A program made the position numbers and the translations under genes. The notes beneath the pieces were generated by a model. The model searched no databases. It saw only the letters and a list, made by a program, of their open reading frames with translations, and was not told the DNA's origin. Positions 42,995-53,510 of a DNA stretch of 64,000 nt are shown here, in pieces. Source of the DNA: Isoetes taiwanensis (lineage: Eukaryota; Streptophyta; Lycopodiopsida; Isoetales; Isoetaceae); the NCBI GenBank assembly GCA_021234155.1, contig JAJEKV010000070.1, forward strand, positions 5,484,754 through 5,548,753, in the 5' to 3' direction. Each line of letters starts with the position of its first letter. The first letter of the stretch is position 1.

Positions 42995-45460
42995 TTAGCT
43001 TGATATCAAATGATTTTCTTGGGTAAATGGCACTTCTGCTAATAGAATATTATAGAAGAAGCCCTCAAAGTGATGCAATGGATGGTAGTCTGTAAAGCGA
43101 ACTATATTTTTTGATGGTATAATTTTATTGCCATAGTTGTCGATGCCAATGACATCTAGTTTGTAGCCTTTCGGCGCAAGTTGGTATTTTTTCCAATATT
43201 CTTTGAATGTTATTTGTTGAAAACTTTGAGGTCTAGCACAATAGAGGTCAACAGGATGTAAAGTTGCTGTTGATGCTTTTGACACAATTCTTTGTCGTGA
43301 CGATGGAGGCGATGTGTCTATATATTGTACTTTCTCTGATCTTTGTATGGATGGAATCTGTAGGCATGTCAGCGTTGCTTCTGTAGCCGAGATTGGCTTT
43401 GTCAGTAGCATAGAAGAGATAATCTTGCACTTTGTGTCATCGAGGTTGGTTATGCCTAGTTTTCTTATATCATCAATGTTCAAGTCGAGGTTGCCATACG
43501 GTTCACACTTCATGGCATACTTTAGCAAGTAGTATGACCAGCATCCATCTGTTACTCTTTGAATATTCATGTGAGCTCCCCATAAAGATAGTATAGTGGG
43601 ATGGTATGGCACAATGCGCTCATGTTGGATTCCAGGTCTATGGTATATCCAACGCTGGTTTTGTTGGTCAAGGTCAGCTGTAACAGAGTAATGTGGAGGG
43701 AAAGGAAATCCATACTTGCATTGCTTTACATGAGAGTACTTGTAACATGATGATCTACATGTATGGATTTGTTTTTGCAAAACAAGGCCTTGCAATCTCT
43801 GAGAAAAGTAATCAGTACCTGCATTTGGAATGACGGCATCTATCTCATTCGTTACTCTATCAATATCTTGACTTGATACCCAGAGGACAATATGGGCATG
43901 CAATGAATGCCTATTTTGAACTTCATATCTCAAAACATAATGGAGAACATTGCCAATTATTCCGTTCTCACAAAGTATGTAGTTTTTTAGGAACATTTGC
44001 ATCCTAACATGGAATAACACTGCGCATTCAACTGGACAATCCGCCCACGTTAATGTTTCATCAATCTCTTTAACGATTTTTTCAATACCAGATATCTCTG
44101 TCCACCTTGTGCTGCTCACCTCGTCTGCAGTTAGTGTGAGGAAGAATGATGGAATTCCCCAGTATTCTACCATAGTTAACATGTCTTTAAGGTGCTTCCT
44201 ATGCCATGACGGCGAGTTTGGGATTGTTTTTGGCACTATGAATTTAAGCACATGACGTAGACAATCTTCTTCACTGGAGGCTGGATGTGTCCTCCTATAT
44301 TCTATCATGTCCTTTTCCAAACAACATCTATTTAGTGACCTTGCTATAAGAGAAGCTTGTCTGACCTGGTACATCATTAGAAGATATGGTTTGTACAAAG
44401 TGTATACTGAGAACATACAGCTGATTCTTTGCTTTAAGTATTCAAATATGTTATGTTTCCCATCATAGCTTCCAGTACCATGTGGAAATAAAAAAGGGAA
44501 CATGCACATCTCTAATGTCAATGGCAAACCAGATACTCTATTGTCTATTGTTGTACCAGTCAATGACATATATCTCGCGACTTGTGTTAGATTGCCTCCA
44601 TCTCTCTTTGACAATGTCGGGAGCTCGTACATCTCATGTTTTGAGAAAGTGTCTGATGACCCATTTTGTGTTACATCTTCCAATATTGAAAATCCCCTTG
44701 TGTTTGCGGTCTCCATTGCGATGCATGGTCTTGTAACAGCATATTGGTCAGCAATTTTTTGTATTACATTGACAGACATGATGCTTATTCCGGTTGTTGG
44801 ATTTGGTCTTTCATATAGTGTTAGGAAATTTTTGACAAAAGGATTGTGCACCAATAGGTATCCCAACAAAGATCGTATGCTCGCTTCATGGTTGGCATCC
44901 ATTGGAAGATCAATCATGTCACCCCATGCCATGAGTGGGTTTTCTAGCAAAGATCTGTTGCAACGAGTTCCAAATGCAATGCTATTGTATTTCTTGACTA
45001 CTTCAATGAAGACATCAACGAGCGACAACATTTGTGTATAAAAGATGGGAAGCATCAAGAGTTGACGGATGTATGCTGGACTAAATGATGAGTTGCGGTT
45101 GGATCGCCTTGGATTTTTAGTGCAACTCGAGCACACTTTGCAGTAGATCCCATTTCTTATCAAGTAATGGTAAAGGAAAGGATTGCATATGCTGAGGGCA
45201 GGCACATCGTCAGTTAGGGGTTCCCATGGATCTGGTTCAAATACCCATGCATTGTAATATGAAGTGTTGCTGCATATGCCACAAACGTGGAGGGAATGCA
45301 CTGTTTTTGTGGTGATTCCACTCCAACTTTCATGGTATTTGGTTATTTCTAACCATGAGTCTGCGCTTGGTTGTAGATGTATCTTTCTAAGTTTTCGTCT
45401 GTTTTCTTTTGCATTAAGACACTTGCGTTTCATGGCTATTTTTTTGGAACTAGTGGCCAT
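42995..45460 (-). CDS. Helitron replication initiator (Rep, HUH nuclease) with N-terminal cysteine region
   Basis: An uninterrupted frame of 821 codons, with the start chosen at the ATG at 45460, just downstream of an acceptor-like gttgcag; the frame is open for a further 69 codons upstream. Residues about 30-110 carry CxxC-type pairs (HVCGICSN, then CKVCSSC), a likely zinc region. The central Helitron-like domain includes LPLTLEMCMFPFLFPHGTGSYDG. The Rep domain has NRHSLHAHIVLW, with the HUH metal-binding HAH, and the two-tyrosine motif YLLKYAMK, the nicking tyrosines of Helitron Rep. Rep nicks and joins single strands in rolling-circle transposition. The family normally continues directly into the helicase; here that join is broken after LISS-stop. 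Confidence 0.92.
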   Translation of the reverse strand: MATSSKKIAMKRKCLNAKENRRKLRKIHLQPSADSWLEITKYHESWSGITTKTVHSLHVCGICSNTSYYNAWVFEPDPWEPLTDDVPALSICNPFLYHYLIRNGIYCKVCSSCTKNPRRSNRNSSFSPAYIRQLLMLPIFYTQMLSLVDVFIEVVKKYNSIAFGTRCNRSLLENPLMAWGDMIDLPMDANHEASIRSLLGYLLVHNPFVKNFLTLYERPNPTTGISIMSVNVIQKIADQYAVTRPCIAMETANTRGFSILEDVTQNGSSDTFSKHEMYELPTLSKRDGGNLTQVARYMSLTGTTIDNRVSGLPLTLEMCMFPFLFPHGTGSYDGKHNIFEYLKQRISCMFSVYTLYKPYLLMMYQVRQASLIARSLNRCCLEKDMIEYRRTHPASSEEDCLRHVLKFIVPKTIPNSPSWHRKHLKDMLTMVEYWGIPSFFLTLTADEVSSTRWTEISGIEKIVKEIDETLTWADCPVECAVLFHVRMQMFLKNYILCENGIIGNVLHYVLRYEVQNRHSLHAHIVLWVSSQDIDRVTNEIDAVIPNAGTDYFSQRLQGLVLQKQIHTCRSSCYKYSHVKQCKYGFPFPPHYSVTADLDQQNQRWIYHRPGIQHERIVPYHPTILSLWGAHMNIQRVTDGCWSYYLLKYAMKCEPYGNLDLNIDDIRKLGITNLDDTKCKIISSMLLTKPISATEATLTCLQIPSIQRSEKVQYIDTSPPSSRQRIVSKASTATLHPVDLYCARPQSFQQITFKEYWKKYQLAPKGYKLDVIGIDNYGNKIIPSKNIVRFTDYHPLHHFEGFFYNILLAEVPFTQENHLISS

Positions 45461-45734
45461 TGTCTGCAACGAACTATGGAATCTATCATTTTTTTTCCTT
45501 TTAAAACTATGTACATATGATGGCATTATTATGTTCAAGATATATATTGTTTTCTTCTTTGCACAACATACCTTGAACGCTTCAAGTCCAGTGAAGACAA
45601 TTGGTATACAATCTGAAAAAATACATTTATTTATCCAATTACAAAAAAGTTTAATAGTTATCACCATTAAGATGATTATTTAAAGAATACAAATTATTGT
45701 GAATTTATTGTTGTCTTAGAATGTTGTGTTGTCC

Positions 45735-46045
45735 CATGACTAGGTAATACAATTTGTTGTATTCCTTGTTAACTAAACAGAGAATTCATGTAGATCCCAT
45801 TTTTTAATTTAAACTTCTCACATATAGATATATGTGTGGTTACAAATGTGGGTAGTAATACAATTTGTTGTATTCCTTGTTATCTAAATAGAGAATTCAT
45901 TCATGTAGATCCCGTTTTTTAATTTAAACTTATCACATATGCATCATATATGTGTGGTTACAAAACAGAGAATTCATGTAGATCACGTTTTTTTATTTAA
46001 ACTTATGACATATGGATCCATATGTGTGGTTACAAATTACATCTC
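45735..46045. repeat. Tandem repeat, about 2.7 copies, upstream of the Helitron Rep
   Basis: A unit of about 110-120 bp repeats three times. Blocks are gtaatacaatttgttgtattcc (copies 1 and 2 only), agagaattcatgtagatc, tttaatttaaactt, and cacatat...atatgtgtggttacaaa. Each unit contains short palindromes; the third has catatggatccatatg. It stands about 280 bp beyond the Rep start, on its 5' side. Confidence 0.85.
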
Positions 46046-46438
46046 CAACCAAAGAACTGATTGCACCACAAAAAGCAACAGAAACATAATATCTAGAACC
46101 CTAGATACACCTCAAAATCTTTTTGGCAGTTCAAAAATTTCATTAAGAAACATGGAACAAGTTGCAGATGTTTAAAAGAGAGCAAAGTCAGGTGATATTC
46201 ATGTATGAACTGCGTGCCCTCCTGTACATGATTGTGAAGCATGTAACAGACTAGTTACACTTGAGAACAACTGCGCCCAAACAAGAACAGCATCAGATCT
46301 TAAACTTCCTCAAAGTTTTTCATTTTCGAACTGAGCTTTTAAGCACATAGAAGCACAGATGTTGGATTTTAACTAAGTTTATACTTACAACAAGAGAATG
46401 CAGCAGCTCCATCCAGGCACTGCAAACTGTCATTATTC

Positions 46439-47380
46439 ATGCTCTACTTTCTAGCTTGGGGAGTTAACTGTGGGGCAAAATCTCATGATGATTTTCAAGC
46501 TCTTTTGGGTTTCAAGAGTGGCCTTGACGATCCAAATAATATAGTGTGGGAGCGGAATGCAAGCAACAGAAATTTCATCTGCAATTGGAATGAGATCACT
46601 TGCAATTCTATGATAAACATACGTCCACAGTATATAGCTCCTTGATCAATACCTTTATGGAGAACTAGAACATGAATTATGCAATGAACAGCTCTGCAGA
46701 CCTTGTATATACTCAATTGCCACATCAGTGGTTCTATAATCCTTCTGCACATGATTTGTTTGCAAAAAACATGATTGCATCTAGATTATATTGTTCTAAA
46801 ACTGCTCTACTCTTGTACGCCTATACCTTTATACTAACAGTTTGACAGACAGCGGGCAATTGTTCTGCTTTCTCAGATTTGTGCCTCAATTCCAATAGCT
46901 TTACAGGCAGCATTCCTGAATGGCAGGGTAATTATTCTCCTCTCACACATTTATACCTCAGTTCTAATAACTTTACAGGCAGCATTCCTGAAGGGCTATA
47001 CTTCAGTTCCAACAACTTTACAGACATAATTAGACCTCACTTCGAATAACTTTCGGGCAGCATTCCTAAAGAGCTGGGTAATTGTTCTGCTCTTGATTGG
47101 TTAGATCTTCGTTTTAATAACTTTACAGGCAATATTGAGTTGAGCTATCTGCTCTTGAAAATTAGCATCTTGGGAAGAATAATTTGACAGGTACTATCCC
47201 AGATTTAATTTATTTGTCATGGAAGATGCCCATTTAGTTGGGAGAACTCACATCTCCATAAGTTGAAACTGTATTCCAACAGCCTAAATAGAACACCGTC
47301 TAATTTCAATCTTTCAAGCTTTGTGGTCATAGAAGTACAGTGTAATAATTTGGGAGGGATATCACGCTGAATTCAATAAA
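46439..47380 (+). pseudogene. LRR receptor-like kinase pseudogene (N-terminal LRR part)
   Basis: The 5' segment (46439-46610) encodes a hydrophobic start and the N-terminal cap of plant LRR receptors: DDFQALLGFKSGLDDPN, then FICNWNEITCN. After a gap, 46859-47140 encodes degenerate leucine-rich repeats (LCLNSNSFTGSIPEW, LYLSSNNFTGSIPEG, then [14 protein letters not shown]), with stops and missing repeats. No transmembrane or kinase part was found. Such receptors sense extracellular ligands at the plasma membrane; this copy cannot make one. It sits between the Helitron unit and a PPR relic. Confidence 0.85.
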
Positions 47381-47404
47381 CTAGAAACTTAGGAAGTGTT
47401 AGCG

Positions 47405-47880
47405 CTATAAACCACTAGGCATGTAGCAATGTTTTTTCCCTTGAAATGGGTCGAGAAATACATTTAAAAATTGCACAGGACGGATTGGAGGCTGACATCT
47501 CTACAGCAAACAGCTTAATTCACATATGTGAATTGTGGCTCTCTTGCAGAGGCACAAGAAGTTTTCAACAAGCTCAGTATTCCAATGTCGGCTGTGGGCT
47601 TTGTTGGAAAGCATTAAAATGTTATGAACAGATGGGAACTCAGGGGGATAACTGGAGATGCCATTACTATGGTTTATATTTTGAATAGATGGAACTTAGC
47701 TCACTCAAGGCATGCAGCAATGTTTTTTCCCTTGAAATGGGTCGAGAAATACATTTAAAAATTGCACAGGACGGATTAACAAACGGTTTAAAAATCAAAC
47801 ATGAAACTATCCTAAAATCACACGAAGCCGCATCCGGACTAGGCCATAATGATTCAGGAAGCCAACTATATGGAAAAGCT
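47405..47880 (+). pseudogene. PPR protein pseudogene with internal duplication
   Basis: 47446-47640 encodes MGREIHLKIAQDGLEADIST, then a decayed NSLIHIC region and ALKCYEQMGTQG, matching the repeat pattern of plant pentatricopeptide (PLS/DYW-type) RNA-editing factors of organelles. 47689-47790 repeats the same start (LKACSNVFSLEMGREIH). About 70 bp (gcaatgttttttcccttgaaatgg onward) is thus present at 47421-47486 and 47713-47778. The frames are short and broken; no C-terminal E/DYW domain is seen. Confidence 0.8.
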
Positions 47881-47924
47881 TGAAACTATCCTAGAATCAC
47901 ACGAAGCTGCATCCGGACTAGGCT
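47799..47924. repeat. 45-bp direct duplication
   Basis: The block gaaactatcctaaaatcaca...gcatccggactaggc at about 47801-47844 recurs with two changes at about 47881-47924, spaced 80 bp apart. It follows the PPR relic. Confidence 0.85.
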
Positions 47925-47974
47925 TACAAAACAAAAAGCTTGAGGGTTGCTTACTTCGTTTAGGAAAGCTCTGC

Positions 47975-47978
<4 letters not shown>

Positions 47979-48020
<42 letters not shown>
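47979..48020. repeat. (GA)21 microsatellite
   Basis: Uninterrupted AG repeat of about 42 bp. Confidence 0.97.
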
Positions 48021-48023
<3 letters not shown>

Positions 48024-48029
48024 TATTTT

Positions 48030-48205
48030 TTACGTCGTAGCACAAGCCAGCATCCCCTTAGGATATACGACGCTCCCTCTTCAAGGAGCACCACCCCCTA
48101 CAAGGATACCAGGGGCCAAAGGTCCTAGGGTGCCAAGATCCTAGTGAGGTTCGAACACGAGACCTCAATGTGCTAGACGAGTGGTGATTGACTTACCAGT
48201 AACCA
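48030..48205 (-). mobile_element. Possible tRNA-derived SINE (minus strand)
   Basis: On the minus strand, ggtaagtcaatcacc (A-box-like, near 48195) is followed about 35 bases later by gtgttcgaacctc (B box, near 48150), then a GC-rich body ending near the GA array. This is the layout of a tRNA-headed SINE. No target duplication was identified and the A box is weak. Confidence 0.45.
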
Positions 48206-49081
48206 AGTTGAGAGTTTCACTAAGGATGCCAGCTATTCTTCTTGATCTGAAGGAAGGGAAATCCCAACGCTTTATAACAACAAATGCACAACAACCTGTT
48301 GTATTTGAAAACAAAAGAAACGACATAAATATTCAAGAACTTTTAAAAGATAGCATCATTTTTAGAGCATAACACAACGGGTGATTGTCTAGAATTCTAT
48401 TACTGCAGCAAAAAACCCAAGGACTTTGAGAAGCTAAGCCGGAGGCAACAGATCAACAACATTCTATCCAGATGTACACAAAGCTTTCAAACATGTTGTA
48501 CGGGACACTATTTCTTCTATGATCTTGAAAATATTGCAGGCTTATAACAAGGTACTACAACCTTTAATAAATGGGAGATTTCTGAATCTAGTTTGAATAG
48601 AAAATCGACTTCTGGTTTTACAGAACTAAGACATGTCGGAATGAATGGAACAATATGAAAAATCAAGAACCTTTTATATATTTTATAGGGCCGTAGCTAT
48701 AGCTCTGATGCAGATATTTGTTATGGCTAATGCCTCAATCGACAGGATTGAAAACACATCAAAAGGCAATGGGAAGAAAATAGATGTTATGAGATCCTAA
48801 CCTGCAAGGAAATTGTCTTCACTGGCTTTGAAGTTCGGAGCCACGCCGTTGGAGGAGGAGGATTGACGAATCGGGACGTTTGGGAACGCCTTACAGAAAC
48901 AGGCCGGAGCGGGACGTTTCAAACAGATATGGTCTGTCTTATTTTTCTCAACCCTCCAATTTTTTTAGATCGACATCCAACGGCATGTTGCTTATCCATG
49001 TCAAATTTTTAGACACGTGGATAGGCTAGGCTTCGAGATAATGGGCCACTGTAGGTTAGGCTGTTGCGCTAAAAATAATAA

Positions 49082-49479
49082 TTGGTTAGTATTTCTTCTC
49101 CCCCTTTTGGTCTAATGGCTAAGACTTGCTACACCAAATCCACCTTTTTATCGACGACTAAGATCAAATTCCCAATCCGACGGCTTGGATTAAAAGCCCC
49201 AAATAAGGGGGCTGCTTGAGGCATCACAAGGTGGCTACATGTACATCGTCGATCTCACACGTGCGACAACCCAGGCGGCGACACCTCAATCTCCCCCCAC
49301 AAGGGGACTGCTTGGGGTGGATCCACGTGGCACTGTCTCAACTGTCGATCTCAGATCTGGATGGCCCAGACAAAGACACCTCAAATACTAGACCACTGGA
49401 TAAGGAAGGAGCTTAAGTGGTGGTTCAATTCGGGCCATAGAAATCAGATCTGGACAGTCCAGATGGCTTATCTACCTTA
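49082..49479 (+). mobile_element. SINE-like repeat, copy 1
   Basis: About 395 bp that recurs at 62187-62575 with roughly 95% identity by eye. Near its start are ggtctaatggctaag (A-box-like, 49109-49123) and agatcaaattccc (B-box-like, 49161-49173), spaced as in a tRNA-derived promoter. Identity stops in both copies at gatggcttat. No target duplication was found. The 62-kb copy is preceded by an A-run. Confidence 0.65.
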
Positions 49480-49519
49480 TATCATAATAACATATATATG
49501 TTCTTATGTTTGTCCTCTT

Positions 49520-49920
49520 GAATCCGACCGTTGATCCGAGATCCTACGGCTCACGTGGCTTTGGGACATATCCTACGGCTCAGATGGCTTGGGAGTTTGT
49601 ATACGATCATATGTAAGCGATCCTACGGTCCAGGTTGATTTGATCCTGATCGTTCGTCCGAGATCCTACGGCTCACGTTGGTTTGGGACACATCCTACGG
49701 TGCACATGGCTTTGGGAATTATATGTAATCGATCTAACGGTCCAGGTTGATCTTGATCCTGATCGTCGATCCAAGATCCTACGGCTCAGGTGGCTTGGCA
49801 CATATCCTACGGTTCACATGGCTTTGGGAATTATATGTAATAGATCCTACGGCTCATATTGCTTTTATATGGTGAGATCTTGATCGTTGATCGAGTCTAA
49901 GATCCTAAGGCTCATGTTGA
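49520..49920. repeat. Minisatellite with ATCCTACGG core, about three 130-bp units
   Basis: The string atcctacgg or atcctaagg recurs about nine times, within larger units: gatccgagatcctacggctca, tttgggacatatcctacgg, tatatgtaa-cgatc, ggtccaggttgat and gatcctgatcgt. Units differ by small indels. It begins just right of the SINE-like repeat. Confidence 0.85.
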
Positions 49921-49959
49921 ATGCTCGTCCCTTAAGGAAAGGCTTTTAAAATTTTTTAT

Positions 49960-50035
49960 GTTATAGGGGGATTCGAACTTTGATCATTAACCCCCCAGCC
50001 CCCATTCTAACCACTAGACCAAGGGCTATCTGGCT
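49960..50035 (-). mobile_element. tRNA-like sequence, probably a SINE head
   Basis: The minus strand reads tggtctagtggttag (A box) and, about 30 bases on, agttcgaatccccc (B box). Both boxes fit the consensus well, but the arms do not form a convincing cloverleaf and the anticodon region is G-rich, so I call it tRNA-derived rather than a tRNA gene. Confidence 0.55.
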
Positions 50036-50039
50036 TGAC

Positions 50040-51018
50040 GACCAAATGAATCGTGGCCGTTGAGTCATTGTGTTGGTCATTGGTTTGGTTTATGCTAACT
50101 TGGCATATCGGACGGATGGGATGCATCGTAGAGCATGGGATAGGCATGGCGCCGTGACGAGCTGGGTTGGGATGGCTTTGCCTCCGGCCGTATTCTCCAG
50201 TTTGGAAGCGTACCCGCCTTTGATCTGTTGCATCGATTCCTTTCTTGAAGGCTATGGCGTTTTTGAGAAGGCAATCCTGTGATGAATCGTCTGCTTATTG
50301 TGAGCCCCCTTCATTGTGTATACATGCAAATGACTCCACTGTGTATATGTAGTCGTATTTACAGACAGGTCAGAAAACCAGGCGCCAAATCCTTCTATGG
50401 CGGACTGTGGCTTTGGTTTTTTGAGAAGCTGGTTATGGAGAGAGAAGGATTCTGGGGACGCAAAGCAGTCTGACCAAACTATATTGTCAATTCATTGTGA
50501 GAATCTCACTTTGCTTGTGAGAATAACTACTCCAACATATGCAGCAAACCTGCAATCCACGCTATTGTGCAATCTCTAGGTAGGCCTTTTTAACTATGTA
50601 ACCTCATCTCTTACATTCAATTTTTAAAATCCCATTCTGAAAGATTTAATAGACGTGGAAGATATGATAATAACTGCATGGCTACATAAACTAGGCTGAT
50701 TTAAGCAAAAGTCAGGCTTAATTTGAGTTATGATACACAATCTTAGGTTCAAGATGGAATACAGTTTTGAAATATAATATAGGGCAGGATGATCTGGAAG
50801 CCATTTCCAAATACATCATACAAGGCAGGATGATCTGGATTCCATGGTTTGGTCAGCAATATGCATGTTGAGGTATGGTTTAATGGATCATCTAAAAATT
50901 GGCGAATATTTCTTTTGAAGGAGGCACTGTGGCATTGCTAAATATGATCAGAGCTTGTGCATTTAAGACAGAATGGTGGTTATTTACAGACCCATTTTGA
51001 GACGGTTTGTTATAGGTG
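50040..51018. other. No gene seen
   Basis: Several short open frames (for example 50070-50282 and 50279-50473) without recognisable domains. No repeat partner was found. Confidence 0.4.
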
Positions 51019-51029
51019 TTCACAGTTGG

Positions 51030-51170
51030 AGGTTTTGTCATTAAAATGCACAGGGCAGCTTTTGCAATGTTGAATTGTCCGCGACTTTTAAAGTTGGATG
51101 TATCTTCATGCCACAAGTTATCAGATGCAGGTGTATGTGCAACAGCAACAACATGTCCTCTGTGCCTTGC
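51030..51170 (+). pseudogene. F-box/LRR protein fragment
   Basis: One frame reads AMLNCPRLLKLDVSSCHKLSDAGVCATATTCPLC, the cysteine-containing LRR pattern of F-box/LRR proteins (SCF ubiquitin-ligase substrate adaptors); it recalls plant FBXL15-type sequences. Only about 1.5 repeats are present and the frame then changes. It is an isolated exon or a transposed fragment. Confidence 0.6.
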
Positions 51171-53045
51171 TCGGACTCGCCTTCTAACCATTTGGGCTCA
51201 TCGGATTCTGATGATTGCAAAAGGTTCGTGTTTGTATTGGGTTCCTTCTTGGATTTAATTTCTTCTTTGAGTCTGTGGGATTGAATATCCTGTAGAGTTC
51301 AAATTTATTTCAGACCTCATCAGAAAAACGGGCATAACTCCCCTAGACAAGCTCCATTTTTTGTGCGAGAGCATGCGTTGGAAAGGTAGAGAAAGATCTA
51401 TAAATGATCTTAGGTGTATATTTTTCAAATTGGTAGCAGAAATGGTTCAAAACAGAGAAAACGTTTATGTTATATCCAGGTACTTCTTGCATCAAAACTG
51501 TGATATATTCCAAGTTCAATTTTAGGTTGTTGTTTCTCCATTTCCTGATGTGTAATGATATGACCTAATTCAATGCATGTTGTGACAAGGTTCATGAACT
51601 CTGATTGCTTAACAATCTTAAATTCGAACTTGCTGCGCTTACCTCATCCACCTTGTTGTAAAAACAGATTCGAAATATTGCATGCAAGATTTTATCTGGT
51701 TTAAGTATACAATATGGCTTTCAATAGTAAGTCATAGCTGATTGGTATTACTTCCGTATAATGATCTCCCTATGGTTATAGAAGTCTTCTATTGAGTTGC
51801 TCAGGCTGACAAAGAGGGGCACAAAAAACCTTTTCCTGGAAAGAGTTGATATTAGTGGCCTGGGTGCTAATAGGGTGAATCTATGACTGTGTTATAAGAA
51901 CCTGTGTGTTTTTGAAACTTGACGATTATCTTTGAGTTTTTAGAATCTGCCTTTGTCCTTTAGAGTATGTATACTAATTGGAGAGTATAAAATATCAATA
52001 GCTATTTATATTTATGCTTAGGATTGCCCTCAGATTTTTTTCATTTCTGCCCATTTCATTTCTGCCCACATCGAAATATGGTATAAATATCCAAAAGGCA
52101 GAAACAGACCTCATTTGAGATGATTTGGCATCCCTTTAAGCATTTCCTCTATACCACGTCATAGTGAAAAATGTGTTGCATGGTCTAATTTGCAACACAG
52201 AATTTAGCAGTTTAACAATGCATTTTGATTGTCTAACAAGAACAGATTTGCTTGGCTATCAACTAATGCATTATAAACTTTATAAATTCTAAGAGTGGCT
52301 AGGACCTTTGCTCCAAATCTGTTGTGGCTTTGATCTGGCATCCTTTATAATACGAATTGCTTTCTTCTATGCAATATGACCCAAAAATTGTAAACTAAAG
52401 CTTTCATGGATTCCAAAACTTCCTTTTTTGTCCCTCGTGAGTTGACATTGTATTGGTTGCGTGATTTTGTTCCAGATGTATATTAGATGTATATTCTTGC
52501 TTGCACGAAAGGAATATTAAAATGAAGTAATCTTATCTCAGAGAATTTAGAAACGATAGCCCATCAATTGTCTACAATGCCCCAAATAGATGATGTCGAT
52601 AGTATACATTGATAAATATAGTTTGCCATAGATTTTGTGCAGTTCTTGGGGATTCTAAACAAGCATTGAAGGAAACTAATAGAGGTCTAAGGTCTTAGTC
52701 GAATATATTGATTGTGGAATCATGCATTATCAAAATGGACATTTTTTAAGACATTTTCTAGACAATTAATTCTTTCTTGATGGTCTTAGTGTCATAGAAC
52801 CTTATCATCATATGATTATAGGCAACACAAGATATGCAATGATATCCTCATTATCGTTAAAATGACGAGCAACTCATGTTGATCTACCTAAAAACAATGG
52901 GGTAATTCAAGCCATATCTACTACCTACAAGAATATTAAAAAGTTTCAATGAATATAATGAAATTTAAGTGATTGTAGAATCAAATGCAACAATCTGGAT
53001 CCCCAACATTTGCAACTCAAGATCTAGCAATGAGTACTAGCCAGG
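51171..53045. other. No gene seen
   Basis: AT-rich DNA with no open frame above the listed size and no recognised repeat. Confidence 0.45.
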
Positions 53046-53046
53046 G

Positions 53047-53510
53047 AATAAATTACTAATCGCATATTTCTTATTAGCCAGTATGACTTTAGCTAAACTT
53101 GCTCGATATTAATCCAAAAACTTTCTGTGGTTTGGCTAAACTCTACATATTTTTCCTCTCATACTTTCTAGCATTTAGCTAAAGTAACCTAAACATCACC
53201 AAAAAAATTTCTATGGCATGGACAACGAAAATTATTAAACCAAATTACTATACTTTTTTTTTAATTGTTTCCACTTATTTTAGTCATTTTCTTTGTGAAA
53301 ACATTCTAAAGTAATGCTAACTAGCAAAATCTACGACTCAAATTAATTTATAATGCTAGAAACTAAATTACTAATCATATATTTCTTATAAACTAGAATG
53401 ATATTAGCTAAACTAGCTCGAAATTCATTCTAAAAGTTTCTATGGTTTAGCTAAACAATACAAAATTTCACTTCCTTACTTTCTAGCGTTTGGCTAAAGA
53501 GCCCCAGGGT
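53047..53510. repeat. Diverged direct duplication (about 320-bp spacing)
   Basis: 53047-53185 and 53368-53505 share ordered blocks: aaattactaatc, atatttctta, ttagctaaact-gctcg, tctatggttt-gctaaac, actttctagc-tttggctaaag. It looks like an old tandem duplication in non-coding DNA. Confidence 0.75.

Larger units (their letters stand above)
40051..45660 (-). mobile_element. Helitron coding unit (Rep-helicase), ends not located
   Basis: Rep (42995-45460), two helicase parts (41440-42865), the unassigned frame (40569-41258) and the GIY-YIG domain (40051-40398) all lie on the minus strand in one series. I could not find an A|TC start to the right or a hairpin-CTRR|T end to the left, so the span is the coding unit and not an element with proven borders. 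Whether the GIY-YIG module belongs to it is inference. Rep is open but the helicase has at least three lesions, so the element is recently dead or spliced in ways I cannot see. Confidence 0.7.

Noticed and set aside
44482-45683. Plus-strand frames of 84-179 codons opposite Rep
   Set aside because: Antisense shadows of the minus-strand Rep frame, which carries the recognisable motifs.
49960-50035. Functional tRNA gene on the minus strand
   Set aside because: A and B boxes fit, but the cloverleaf does not close and the anticodon loop is not credible; kept as a tRNA-derived repeat.
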